Assembly (NCBI GenBank): GCA_963741495.1
Contig: CAVUID010000013.1
Location: 62,001 to 126,000, forward strand
DNA length: 64,000 bases
Origin: Sulfurimicrobium sp963741495
GTDB lineage: Bacteria; Pseudomonadota; Gammaproteobacteria; Burkholderiales; Sulfuricellaceae
Direction of reading: 5' to 3'
The notes under the pieces were generated by a model. It ran no database searches and had not been told where the DNA came from. It saw nothing but the letters and a program-made list of their open reading frames with translations. Position numbers and translations under genes: made by a program. Positions 1 to 8,173 of this stretch are shown here, piece by piece; positions within the stretch are counted from its first letter, which is position 1; each line of letters starts with the position of its first letter.

Positions 1-270
1 AAGCTGCTTGATCAGGGGCATACCCATGGCACTTTCCTGACCCAGGAATTCGGTTTCCAGGTAGCGCGAAAATACCGCCTGATCCTCAAGGCTGTCGTTT
101 TCACGATTGCATTTATTTACCCCCTGATTGTCCTGATCGGCACACCCACTCAGGGAGAGATGGTGATGGCAGCAATCTGCGCCATGCTCGGACTGGTGGT
201 TGAACGCTGGCTGTTTTTTGCGGAAGCGCGCCATGTGGTCAATCTGTATCACGGCGCACAGCGTTGCTAA
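1..270 (+). CDS. soeC: DmsC-type membrane anchor, C-terminal end (probable SoeC)
   Basis: The open frame runs in from the left edge and ends at TAA 268-270, giving the last 89 residues. Two hydrophobic helices are visible (about residues 34-49 and 56-70 of the fragment). They are followed by the pattern ERWLFFAEARHVVNLYHG, typical of the end of DmsC/NrfD-like quinol-oxidising anchors of molybdopterin oxidoreductases. In sulfur oxidisers the closest such protein is SoeC, the anchor of the cytoplasmic sulfite dehydrogenase SoeABC. The family call rests on this motif. The SoeC assignment rests only on the neighbouring sulfur-transfer genes, because the catalytic subunits lie outside the window. 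A DmsC of another molybdoenzyme is the alternative. Confidence 0.55.
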   Translation, partial: KLLDQGHTHGTFLTQEFGFQVARKYRLILKAVVFTIAFIYPLIVLIGTPTQGEMVMAAICAMLGLVVERWLFFAEARHVVNLYHGAQRC

Positions 271-302
271 ACAGCGCAATACGCCTCCGTTTTTAGAGCA
301 GG

Positions 303-330
303 TTGCAATAAAACAGAAATTTGTTATATT
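303..330 (+). promoter_or_regulatory. Candidate sigma-70 promoter for rhd
   Basis: TTGCAA at 303-308 and TATATT at 325-330 are separated by 16 bases and lie about 45 bases before the rhd start. The gap 271-373 holds nothing else recognisable. The 12-mer AGGTTGCAATAA (300-311), which includes the -35 box, recurs before tusA at 731-742. Confidence 0.5.
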
Positions 331-373
331 AGTGGTTTCTAAAGTTCACCTGATTTAACGTTAAGGAGAAATC

Positions 374-697
374 ATGTTCGGCATTCCGGAAATCGACATT
401 GGCGGTCTGGAAAAACTGAAGGCGGAAGGCAAGATCAAGCTGATCGACGTCCGCTCTGAAGGCGAGGTAGCGCGCGGCTACATTGAAGGCGCCGAGCATA
501 TTCCAATGCACCTGATCCCGCTCAAAGCGGGTGAGTTTTGTGCGCAAACACCGACGGTATTTTATTGCCAGAGCGGCGCTCGCTCGGGTCAGGTGACGGC
601 CTTCATGTCGCAGCAGGGCTTTAGCAACGTAATGAACCTGCAAGGCGGCATCATGGCCTGGATGCGCTCCGGCCAGATGCTGTCCAGTCCAGCCTGA
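374..697 (+). CDS. rhd: Rhodanese-like sulfurtransferase (Rhd)
   Basis: This is a single-domain rhodanese of 107 residues with no signal peptide, so it acts in the cytoplasm. The N-terminal IDVRSEGE motif (about 24-31) and the active-site loop CQSGARS with catalytic Cys65 are clear. It carries sulfane sulfur as a cysteine persulfide. AAGGAG (362-367) precedes the ATG. It is the first gene of the rhd-tusA-dsrE2 set found in many dissimilatory sulfur oxidisers, where Rhd loads TusA, which passes sulfur on toward DsrC or sHdr enzymes. The general family is certain; its role in the relay is inferred from the neighbours. Confidence 0.92.
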   Translation: MFGIPEIDIGGLEKLKAEGKIKLIDVRSEGEVARGYIEGAEHIPMHLIPLKAGEFCAQTPTVFYCQSGARSGQVTAFMSQQGFSNVMNLQGGIMAWMRSGQMLSSPA

Positions 698-733
698 CGG
701 ACTGGCGGTACGTATTTCGCGCTAAATTTTAGG

Positions 734-760
734 TTGCAATAATCTTACAAACTCTAAATA
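734..760 (+). promoter_or_regulatory. Possible second promoter before tusA
   Basis: TTGCAA (734-739) and TAAATA (755-760) lie in the AT-rich 106-base gap between rhd and tusA. The spacing is 15 bases, shorter than ideal. The -35 part sits inside a 12-mer identical to the one before rhd, which is the main reason to note it. Confidence 0.3.
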
Positions 761-803
761 ATCTTTTTTCGTTGGCAACAATTAACCCGCTTAGGAGACT
801 TAC

Positions 804-1031
804 ATGAATGCTGATAAAGAACTGGACGCCCGTGGCCTGAACTGCCCTCTGCCGATTCTGCGCGCCAAGAAGGCCCTCGCCGAAATCGGTTCTGGCCAGG
901 TACTGAAAATCCTGTCCACTGACCCCGGTTCCGTCAAGGACTTCCAGGCATTTGCCAAGCAAACCGGCAATGAATTGATGTCCTCCACGGAAGCTGGCGG
1001 CGAATACACCTTCTTCATGAAGAAAAAATAA
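804..1031 (+). CDS. tusA: Sulfur carrier protein TusA
   Basis: The 75-residue protein begins with the TusA/SirA signature: LDARGLNCPLPILRAKKAL, with the persulfide-carrying Cys14 in the CPxP motif. The fold's second half (VLKILSTDPGSVKDF, GGEYTFFMKK) is intact. TusA accepts sulfur from rhodanese or cysteine desulfurase and hands it to DsrE-type partners. In sulfur oxidisers it is a central cytoplasmic sulfur carrier. AGGAG lies at 792-796. It stands between rhd and dsrE2, so dissimilatory sulfur transfer is more likely than tRNA thiolation alone. Confidence 0.96.
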   Translation: MNADKELDARGLNCPLPILRAKKALAEIGSGQVLKILSTDPGSVKDFQAFAKQTGNELMSSTEAGGEYTFFMKKK

Positions 1032-1099
1032 AATCTGTTCAGAAACAGACATCCGCTAACACTCATAAAACATAACGGCAACGAGGGGGTTTAGAAACA

Positions 1100-1612
1100 A
1101 TGGATGATCAAAAGAAACTAACGATTATCGCCACCAAGGGGACGCTGGACTGGGCCTATCCGCCCTTCATTCTGGCATCCACCGCTGCGGCACTGGGCTA
1201 CGAATCAACGATTTTCTTCACTTTTTATGGCCTGCAGTGCCTGCGCAAGGATTTATCCTGCCTCAAGATCAGTCCCCTGGGCAACCCTGGCATGCCCATG
1301 AAAATGCCGTTCGGACCAAAATGGTTCAAGGATATCAACTGGAACATTCCGAACATTATTCAGGCATCCATCCCCTGGTATGAAGACGTTGCCACTGCAT
1401 TGATGAAAAAAACCATCGCCAACAACGGCGTGGCCACCATCGCAGAATTGCGTGAGCTGTGCCAGGAAGCGGAAGTCAAGTTTCTGGCCTGCCAGATGAC
1501 AGTTGAGCTGTTCGGCTTCGAGCATAGCGACTTCATTGACGGCATTGAATATGTCGGCGCAGCCACCTACTTCGAGTATGGCGGCGAGGCAGACATCAGC
1601 CTGTTCATTTAA
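1100..1612 (+). CDS. dsrE2: DsrE2-type sulfur transfer protein
   Basis: The protein has 170 residues of the DsrE/DsrF/DrsH-like fold. It starts with KKLTIIATKGTLDWAYPPF, followed by the FFTFYGLQCLRK segment typical of the DsrE2 branch. Candidate sulfur-binding cysteines are Cys121 (RELCQEA) and Cys131 (LACQM), near the conserved C-terminal half. DsrE2 proteins are often membrane associated and work with Rhd and TusA. The hydrophobic stretch at about 21-45 would fit membrane contact. It is the last gene of the set and is followed at once by a strong terminator. Confidence 0.9.
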   Translation: MDDQKKLTIIATKGTLDWAYPPFILASTAAALGYESTIFFTFYGLQCLRKDLSCLKISPLGNPGMPMKMPFGPKWFKDINWNIPNIIQASIPWYEDVATALMKKTIANNGVATIAELRELCQEAEVKFLACQMTVELFGFEHSDFIDGIEYVGAATYFEYGGEADISLFI

Positions 1613-1630
1613 AGAACCGGTTGACCCCGA

Positions 1631-1658
1631 AAAACCGGCCTTGCGCCGGTTTTTTTTC
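1631..1658 (+). terminator. Rho-independent terminator after dsrE2
   Basis: The stem AACCGGC/GCCGGTT with loop CTTGC is followed by eight T residues. It lies 19 bases after the dsrE2 stop and ends the rhd-tusA-dsrE2 unit. Confidence 0.9.
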
Positions 1659-1782
1659 GTCCATGACTTCGATCTTTCTCTCCGCATGTTTCCGCTTAAG
1701 AGTGACGCATTCCATGCCCGCTACATGGCATACTTACTCCTCAAGTTTGCTGCAACACCTCCAGAGACACCGAACAGGAACC

Positions 1783-2865
1783 ATGATGAAAAATTCCGCC
1801 CATCTCCGCCATGTATTTGCGGCCTGCCTGTGCGCCACGCTCGTTTTACCGGCCTGCGCAAAAAAGCCTGAAGAGAAGAAATCCGGTCCGCCGCCCGCCA
1901 TCATCACCACCACCCAGGCAGTCGCACGCGACGTCCCTGTGCTGGAACACTCGACTGGAGAAGCAGAAAGTGCCACTGCGCCCAAAATCGGGGCTGAGGT
2001 TGGCGGGCGCATTCTTAAAGTGCATGTGGAAATCGGCGATGCGGTCAAGAAGGGCCAATTGCTGGCGGAGATCGATGCCAGCGACTATGCCGCCGATGCC
2101 AGACGGGTCGAAGCTCAGGCCGTCTCCCAGCAGAAACTCACCGAGCGTTATCGTGAACTGGCCAATAAGGGTTTTGTCTCCCCGAGCAAAGTGGAGGAAA
2201 TCGAGGCACAGAATGTTTCGTCCCGCGAACAGCTGACCCGCGCCAACAAAAATTTATCCCGCACCCGCGTTACCTCTCCGCTGGATGGCCGCGTAGATAA
2301 CCGTTTTGTTTCTGTCGGCGACTGGATTGAGCTCGGCAAACCGATGTTTCAGCTCTCCACCAGCGAAGCCCTGCGCATTCGCCTGCCCTTCCCGGAGACC
2401 GTCGCCGAACGGATCAAGGTGGGTCAGGTGGTGACACTTTCCACCCCTACAGCACCGGAACAAAACGTAAACGGCACCATCACTCAACTCCGCCCCATGG
2501 TTGGCGCAAGCAGCCGTTCTTTCGACGCCATAGTTGAAGTCGTTAATCCAGGAAACTGGCAACCCGGCGCTTCTGTCAACGGCGAAGTGGTAATCGAAAC
2601 CCATCCAGGCGCGATCACGGTTCCCGAACAAAGCGTTGTTCTGCGACCGGCTGGCACGGTTGTCTATATTGTTGATAGCGGCAAGGCGCTCCAGCGCAAG
2701 GTCAAGACCGGCGTCAGGCAATCAGGCTATGTCGAGATTCTCGAAGGCCTGAATGCCGGTGAACAGATCGCTGTGGATGGCGCTGGTTACCTCACCGATC
2801 AGGCCAAGATAGTGGTCAAACCAGTCGAGCAGAAGGGCACCGGCACCGCGGAGCAAGCCAAATGA
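1783..2865 (+). CDS. RND efflux periplasmic adaptor (membrane fusion lipoprotein)
   Basis: The 360-residue adaptor has a lipoprotein signal (hydrophobic stretch, then LPAC with Cys25). It continues with the barrel-sandwich half GAEVGGRILKVHVEIGDAVKKGQLLAEID, an alpha-hairpin (about 95-145) and the matching half ending LDGRVDNRFVSVGDWIELGK, split here by other residues. A beta-barrel and membrane-proximal domain follow. It links an inner-membrane RND pump to an outer-membrane channel. ATG 1783 or the next codon, ATG 1786 (AGGAA at 1776-1780), is the start. A longer TTG start at 1621 would run through the terminator. Its stop overlaps the pump's ATG. No TolC-type gene is adjacent. The substrate is unknown. 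Confidence 0.88.
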   Translation: MMKNSAHLRHVFAACLCATLVLPACAKKPEEKKSGPPPAIITTTQAVARDVPVLEHSTGEAESATAPKIGAEVGGRILKVHVEIGDAVKKGQLLAEIDASDYAADARRVEAQAVSQQKLTERYRELANKGFVSPSKVEEIEAQNVSSREQLTRANKNLSRTRVTSPLDGRVDNRFVSVGDWIELGKPMFQLSTSEALRIRLPFPETVAERIKVGQVVTLSTPTAPEQNVNGTITQLRPMVGASSRSFDAIVEVVNPGNWQPGASVNGEVVIETHPGAITVPEQSVVLRPAGTVVYIVDSGKALQRKVKTGVRQSGYVEILEGLNAGEQIAVDGAGYLTDQAKIVVKPVEQKGTGTAEQAK

Positions 2866-5800
2866 CGCTACCGGAACTTTCCATCAAGCGTCATGTGTTC
2901 GCCTACATGATGTCGGCGGTGCTGGTGCTGTTCGGCATTATCAGTTACCAGCGCCTGGGGATAGACCGTTTCCCCCATATCGAATTCCCCATCGTGTCGA
3001 TTTCCACCACGCAAAAAGGTGCCAATCCTGAAATTATCGACGCTTCCATCACCAATCTGATCGAAACGGCGGTCAACAGCATTCCGGGCATCGAGCATAT
3101 CAACTCCACCTCCTCGCCCGGCGTCTCTATCGTCGCCATCACCTTCAGCCTGAACAAGGACGTGGATATCGCCTTCAACGAAGTTCAGGCCAAAATCAAC
3201 CAGGTGCTGAAAAATCTGCCCAAGGATGCCGACCCGCCTGTCGTGGCCAAGGTGGAAACCAATACCAGCCCCATCATGTGGGTAGCATTGCAGGGCGACC
3301 GTACCCAGCAGCAACTCAACCAGTATGCCCGCAACATCATCAAGAAACGCCTGGAAACCATCGATGGGGTGGGTGAAGTGCGCCTTGGCGGGCGCCGCGA
3401 CCGCACCATCCGGGTTAACATCCTCCCGGCCCAGCTGGCGGCGCTGAACGTGACCGCCCAGGATCTCGTTGCGGCTTTTGGCCGCGAACATATTCAGATG
3501 CCCGGCGGTTTCGTGACCGGCGCCAAGACCGAGTATCTGCTCAAACTGGATCTGGAGTACCACCAGCCTTCAGAGCTGGGCGAGATGGTCGTCGCCTACC
3601 GCGATGGCGCACCAATTCGCCTGAAACAGGTAGCTGAAATCGAGGATGGTCTGACCGATTATCGCCAGATGGCCCGTTTCAACGGCAAGCCCACCGTGGG
3701 CATCGGCATCGTCAAGGTTGCCAACGGCAATACCGTGGCGGTGATTGACGCGGTGCAGCAACGTCTCGACAACGAAATCATTCCGCAGCTGCCGCCCGGC
3801 ATGACCATCAAGCTGGCAACCAACGACGCAATTTTCATCAAGGAGATGGTCAAGTCCCTGCAGGAACATCTGATCGAAGGCACCCTGCTGGCTTCCCTGA
3901 TCGTGCTGATTTTCCTCAAGAGCCTGCGCTCGACACTGATCATTGCCGTGGCCATTCCGGTTTCTCTGCTGGGTGCGATCTCGGTAATGTATTTCGCCGG
4001 CTTCACCTTCAATTCGCTCACCATGCTCGCCTTGCTGCTGCTGATCGGCGTGGTGGTGGACGACGCCATCGTGGTGCTGGAAAACATCTTCCGCCACCGC
4101 GAAACTATCGACAAAGACCCAGTCACAGCAGCGCTTTCAGGCAGCAAGGAAGTGGTGTTCGCCGTACTGGCGGCCACCCTCGCCCTGGTATCCATCTTTG
4201 CCCCAGTCATGTTCCTGGGCGGCATTATTGGTCAGTTTTTCAAATCTTTTGCGGTGGTGGTGACTTTCGGCGTGCTGGTCTCGCTGTTCGTCTCGCTGAC
4301 GCTGACGCCAATGCTGTGCTCGCGCTATCTCAAGGTGGAAAAACAGCATGGCAAGCTGTATTACGCTCTCGATAGTATCTTTAATGCCATGGATCGCTTC
4401 TACCGCGCCATGCTCGGCCATGCCCTGGCCCATCGCTGGAAAATCGTGCTGTTGACCATCATCATCGTCGTTTCCTCAGGCTGGTTCTTTGCCAACGTAG
4501 GCAAGACTTTTGTCCCGGAAGAAGACGAGGGGCGTTTCATGGTGCTGGTAAAAACGCCGCTGGGCTCGAGTATCGACTACACCGACAGCCGCCTCAGGGA
4601 AGTGGAGAAGGTGCTCGCCAAGCATCCGGAAATTGCCAGCTATTTCGCCGCAATCGGCCTGGGCCAGGCAGGCCAGGTGAATGAAGCTTTTGCCTCTGTG
4701 CGCATGGTCAATCGCGAAGATCGCAAGCTCAAGCAATATGAATTGATGCCCATTTTACGCAAGGAACTGGCGCAGATTCCCGGCGTGAAGGCCTTCGCGG
4801 CTGCCGTGCCGATTGTCGGAGGACAGAGGGGCGAACCCTTGCAATTCGTGGTTTCCGGTCCGAATCTGCAGGAAGTGGCCCGATATTCGAAGCAGCTGCT
4901 GGAAAAACTTTCCGCCGAGCAGGCGCTGGGTCGTATCGACATGAATCTGCAGCTCGATCTGCCGCAACTGGTCATGCAACTCGACCGCCCCCGCGCGGCC
5001 AGCCTGGGCATTTCCGCCAGCGATGCGGCCACAGCGGTGAACATGCTGACCGGTGGCATCGATGTGGCGCGCTACAACGACGTGCCGGGCGATGGAGAGC
5101 GCTACTACGTCCGGCTCAAGGGCAAGACGGGTGAATTCAGCCAGCCCTCGGATCTCTCCAAGGTTTACCTGCGCAGTGCAGGCGGCAAACTGGTGCGGCT
5201 GGACACGGTAGCGAGCTTCAAGCAAACCCTGGGAGCCGCCACCATCGGGCGCATGGATTTGCAGTATGCCGGCCAGTTTTTCGCCACGCCCACCATCCCC
5301 CTGGGTGAGGCCGTCGGGATCGTGCAAGCCGCCGCCAGGGATCTGCTGCCCATCGGCTATAGCGTCAAAATGGTGGGGCAGGCCGAGGAGTTCGGCAAAA
5401 CCGTCGGCTACATGATCTTCGCCTTTACCCTGGCGCTGATCCTGCTCTACATGGTGCTCGCCAGCCAGTTCAACTCCTTCATCCAGCCCTTCATCATCAT
5501 GGTGGCGCAGCCGCTGGCCATCATTGGCGGAGTGATGGCCCTGTGGCTGTTCAACCACACCCTGAACATCTATTCCATGATCGGGCTGGTGCTGCTGATC
5601 GGCCTGGTGGCGAAGAACTCCATCCTGCTGGTGGACCTGACCAACCAGCAAAGGAGTGAAGGCAAAAAAATAGACGATGCGCTGCGCGAAGCATGTCCGA
5701 TCCGCATGCGCCCGGTGCTGATGACTTCGCTCACCGTCATCCTGGCCCTGCTGCCGGCGGCGCTGGGACTGGGGGCGGGCGCGGAAACCAACGGCCCGCT

Positions 5801-5930
5801 GGCCGTGGCGGTGATCGGCGGCATGGTCACTTCCACGCTGCTGACCCTGGTTGTCGTTCCGGCGGTCTATTCCCTGATTGAAGGCGGCATCGAACGCTGG
5901 CAGATGCGCCACCCTAAAATGGCGGATTAA
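2862..5930 (+). CDS. RND family efflux permease (HAE-1 type)
   Basis: At 1022 residues this is full length for an AcrB/MdtB-like inner-membrane pump with 12 membrane helices and two large periplasmic loops. The proton-relay residues are present: Asp400-Asp401 in GVVVDDAIVVLEN and Lys918 in GLVAKNSILLVDL. It starts with LPELSIKRHVFAYMMSAVL, as usual for the group. ATG overlaps the adaptor's TGA, so the two are translationally coupled. The family exports hydrophobic compounds, drugs or metals. The acidic pair and loop sequences look like the drug/solvent class rather than CusA, but no substrate can be assigned. Confidence 0.93.
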   Translation: MTLPELSIKRHVFAYMMSAVLVLFGIISYQRLGIDRFPHIEFPIVSISTTQKGANPEIIDASITNLIETAVNSIPGIEHINSTSSPGVSIVAITFSLNKDVDIAFNEVQAKINQVLKNLPKDADPPVVAKVETNTSPIMWVALQGDRTQQQLNQYARNIIKKRLETIDGVGEVRLGGRRDRTIRVNILPAQLAALNVTAQDLVAAFGREHIQMPGGFVTGAKTEYLLKLDLEYHQPSELGEMVVAYRDGAPIRLKQVAEIEDGLTDYRQMARFNGKPTVGIGIVKVANGNTVAVIDAVQQRLDNEIIPQLPPGMTIKLATNDAIFIKEMVKSLQEHLIEGTLLASLIVLIFLKSLRSTLIIAVAIPVSLLGAISVMYFAGFTFNSLTMLALLLLIGVVVDDAIVVLENIFRHRETIDKDPVTAALSGSKEVVFAVLAATLALVSIFAPVMFLGGIIGQFFKSFAVVVTFGVLVSLFVSLTLTPMLCSRYLKVEKQHGKLYYALDSIFNAMDRFYRAMLGHALAHRWKIVLLTIIIVVSSGWFFANVGKTFVPEEDEGRFMVLVKTPLGSSIDYTDSRLREVEKVLAKHPEIASYFAAIGLGQAGQVNEAFASVRMVNREDRKLKQYELMPILRKELAQIPGVKAFAAAVPIVGGQRGEPLQFVVSGPNLQEVARYSKQLLEKLSAEQALGRIDMNLQLDLPQLVMQLDRPRAASLGISASDAATAVNMLTGGIDVARYNDVPGDGERYYVRLKGKTGEFSQPSDLSKVYLRSAGGKLVRLDTVASFKQTLGAATIGRMDLQYAGQFFATPTIPLGEAVGIVQAAARDLLPIGYSVKMVGQAEEFGKTVGYMIFAFTLALILLYMVLASQFNSFIQPFIIMVAQPLAIIGGVMALWLFNHTLNIYSMIGLVLLIGLVAKNSILLVDLTNQQRSEGKKIDDALREACPIRMRPVLMTSLTVILALLPAALGLGAGAETNGPLAVAVIGGMVTSTLLTLVVVPAVYSLIEGGIERWQMRHPKMAD

Positions 5931-5959
5931 ACCGAAAAGTTGCGTTTAACCACAGAGCG

Positions 5960-7675
5960 TCAGGGCGAACTGATCAACTCAAAGCACACCCGGCCATTCT
6001 GATTGCTGGTCAAGACAAGCCGGCAGCCGGCTTGGCGCGCCAGGCGCTCTGCCTGATATAAGCCAACACCCAGGCCATTATCGGACTGAACGGGTGTAGT
6101 GAGAATACGTTTTGCCAGATCATCGTCCAGGGCAGAGCCATCGTCGCAAACAGTCAGGGATCCGCCCCCCTCACATGAAAATCCGACCCGGATTGCAAGA
6201 TCGCGTTCCAGCTTGCGTTTCTCAAGTGCATTCTGCAACAGGTTGTCCGCCACGCTATCGAACAGCTCCCCTGGAAGATGCACATGCATCTCCTTGTTCA
6301 TGTCATAGGCTGCAAATTCAAGACGTTCACCCGCATAGCGCTGCTGCAATGCCTCCCACCAGGCATGTGCAGAAATACGCTCGATAGCCTCAGCCGCATT
6401 TACATTGGGCGACTTTAGCTTGTCCAGCGTCAGTTGCAGGCGCTGCACGATCTGCGGCAACTGACGCTGCATCAAAGCCTGCAAAGCCTGTGCCTGCCCG
6501 GCATCACTGCTGACCACCGCAGCACTCAGGGTTTTGAGTGATTGCAGCAGGTTTTTCACATCATGCGTCAGGCGCGCCCCAGTTTCATAAATTGCCTGGG
6601 TGTAAGCGTTGTATTTCTGCTCCTGTTCGCGATGCTTGGCCTCGTAGAAATGCCCGAGCAACTGTGTCAATAACTTGATATGAAGCACCAGGGCTGGGCT
6701 CAAGGCCCAGCGGGTATAAATCACCAGATGCACCTGATGGAAAGTGAACTCCACGGAGTGCTTCGAAATATCGCCAAATTCACCCCCGCCGCCCGGCGCC
6801 TGCCAGAGCCCCCCCGCCACCCAGGGCAAAGCGGCGATATCTTCCAGCGCCAGGCGCAAAAAACTGGCCGCATCGTTCTCCTGCTCGGCCAGGACCGCAA
6901 GATTGCGCAGCCAGCGTTCAAAAGGCAGTCCCACCCCCAGGAGGTAACGCGACATCAAATGGCCAACACCGGAAAAACTGCCATGCGGATTCCATAGCCA
7001 GCCCAGGACAAACAGAACGCCAGCGATTCCCATCAGGGCCTGCGCCAGAGCCAGAGGATAATTGCTCTGGCTGATCATCTTGACAGCAAAACTGCCCAGC
7101 ACCAGCACCACGACCAGTAGAAACAGCATCAGACTATAGAAAAAGTCCACCGCATAAAAAGGCCTGACCTTCTGCCGCACCCCTGAAATCATGATCAGAA
7201 ACGGCACCGCAACCAGACCATAGCGCGTCATCAGGAGCAGGGTCGTGTTGCCCTGAGTCTCACCAAACAGGTGCGGCACCACCGACAACAGGAGAATGGA
7301 CAACAGATACAGCAAGGCAAACAGATGGCTGATGCGCTGACGGCGCTCTGTCATGCCCGCCACGTCGCCACCAACCAGTCCGACCAGGATGCCCAGCCAC
7401 AGCGTGGCTGCCCACCAGCTGTGCCAGAACAGGATCAGTGCGCCGCCTCCCAGCAGAACCAGCACCACATGACTCAGGGAAAGCCGGTTTTCGCTGCGCC
7501 ACACCGGCTGCCACAGTAGAAACAACCCCAGATGCACCAGCAGGGCAGCGCTGGACCACCACGCACCCACCCCCCAGGCAAGCGCCATATGCAGTGACAG
7601 CAACATCCCCGCCAGCAGCCAATGCGGGCGCTCGCTGCCCACGCGCTGAGCCATAATGGAAATCTTGCTGTTCAT
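5960..7675 (-). CDS. Orphan membrane sensor histidine kinase
   Basis: The protein has 571 residues. About eight hydrophobic helices fill the first 230. A poorly conserved linker (about 235-330) follows, then an H-box LTHDVKNLLQSL with the phospho-accepting His, an N-box VADNLLQNALEKR, a D-box VCDDGSALDD and a G-box GLGVGLYQAERLA. The HDxKN form of the H-box resembles the PrsK group of kinases. No response regulator is encoded next to it, and it converges on the RND pump gene. AAGGG sits five bases before the ATG. The signal and partner are unknown. Confidence 0.85.
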   Translation of the reverse strand: MNSKISIMAQRVGSERPHWLLAGMLLSLHMALAWGVGAWWSSAALLVHLGLFLLWQPVWRSENRLSLSHVVLVLLGGGALILFWHSWWAATLWLGILVGLVGGDVAGMTERRQRISHLFALLYLLSILLLSVVPHLFGETQGNTTLLLMTRYGLVAVPFLIMISGVRQKVRPFYAVDFFYSLMLFLLVVVLVLGSFAVKMISQSNYPLALAQALMGIAGVLFVLGWLWNPHGSFSGVGHLMSRYLLGVGLPFERWLRNLAVLAEQENDAASFLRLALEDIAALPWVAGGLWQAPGGGGEFGDISKHSVEFTFHQVHLVIYTRWALSPALVLHIKLLTQLLGHFYEAKHREQEQKYNAYTQAIYETGARLTHDVKNLLQSLKTLSAAVVSSDAGQAQALQALMQRQLPQIVQRLQLTLDKLKSPNVNAAEAIERISAHAWWEALQQRYAGERLEFAAYDMNKEMHVHLPGELFDSVADNLLQNALEKRKLERDLAIRVGFSCEGGGSLTVCDDGSALDDDLAKRILTTPVQSDNGLGVGLYQAERLARQAGCRLVLTSNQNGRVCFELISSP

Positions 7676-7712
7676 GGGCGCCCTTTATAAAGTTGAACAA
7701 CGCACCGGATCA

Positions 7713-7952
7713 AACCTAGAAACCTCAGTTGGACGTGGTGGAGTGCGCGGTTTTTGGGGTGCAGGGCAAGGCGCAACGACGCGGAATGGTCGTTCCATTC
7801 CAAGGCGTTGCAACGCCGCCATGCGCCGCAAAAACCGTGCAATCCACCACGTAGCGGCATCACCAAACGAGTGGCCCCATGATTCAAGAAGAAATTAATT
7901 ACATTCATAGCGTTACGCACTCAATAAAGCGGTCAACTAAGGTTTCTAGGTT
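7713..7952. repeat. Nested palindromic element 1
   Basis: This non-coding element fills much of the 498-base gap 7676-8173. Its ends are near-perfect inverted repeats: AACCTAGAAACCTCAGTTG (7713-7731) matches the reverse complement of 7934-7952 at 18 of 19 bases. A second palindrome is nested inside (ACGTGGTGG 7733-7741 with CCACCACGT 7844-7852). Its centre is CAAGGCGCAACGACGCGG, a short hairpin GGAATGG/CCATTCC, and GCGTTGCAACGCCGCC. Segment 7853-7933 is asymmetric. Elements at 39071 and 63415 share the core. Open frames inside it are by-products of the palindrome. Confidence 0.85.
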
Positions 7953-8114
7953 AAATGCATCAGAACGATGCTGGCGCCAATTCTAACACCCGGCCTGCCC
8001 CACACAAGGATGACGAAAATCAGCGGATTGACGAGCCATCGACACGGGTGTCGAACATTCAACGCACCACTTCATTTTTCCTGCCAGAATCGCCCTGCCA
8101 GCCGCCAATCTTGC

Positions 8115-8130
8115 TGGCACAGAAAATGCA
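8115..8130 (+). promoter_or_regulatory. Sigma-54 (-24/-12) promoter for the pilin-like gene
   Basis: TGGCACAGAAAATGCA matches the RpoN consensus TGGCAC-N5-TTGCA except for one base. The GG and GC doublets are 12 bases apart, as required. It ends 43 bases before the pilin ATG. Type IV pilin genes are classic RpoN targets, and rpoN itself lies at 14437. An enhancer-binding activator is not encoded nearby. Confidence 0.65.
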
Positions 8131-8173
8131 TAACCCATGACACAAGGTAACCAGTCAAGCTAGGAAGACAAAA

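Noticed and set aside
1621..1782. TTG start giving the adaptor protein 54 extra residues
   Set aside because: The extension reads through the dsrE2 terminator, and the lipoprotein signal begins at 1783/1786.
4755..5912. 385-residue minus-strand frame, rich in His and Gln, opposite the RND pump
   Set aside because: Composition is that of an antisense shadow of GC-rich membrane protein code.
7656..7920. Open frames within palindromic element 1
   Set aside because: Both strands are open only because the element is palindromic; no ribosome site or family match.
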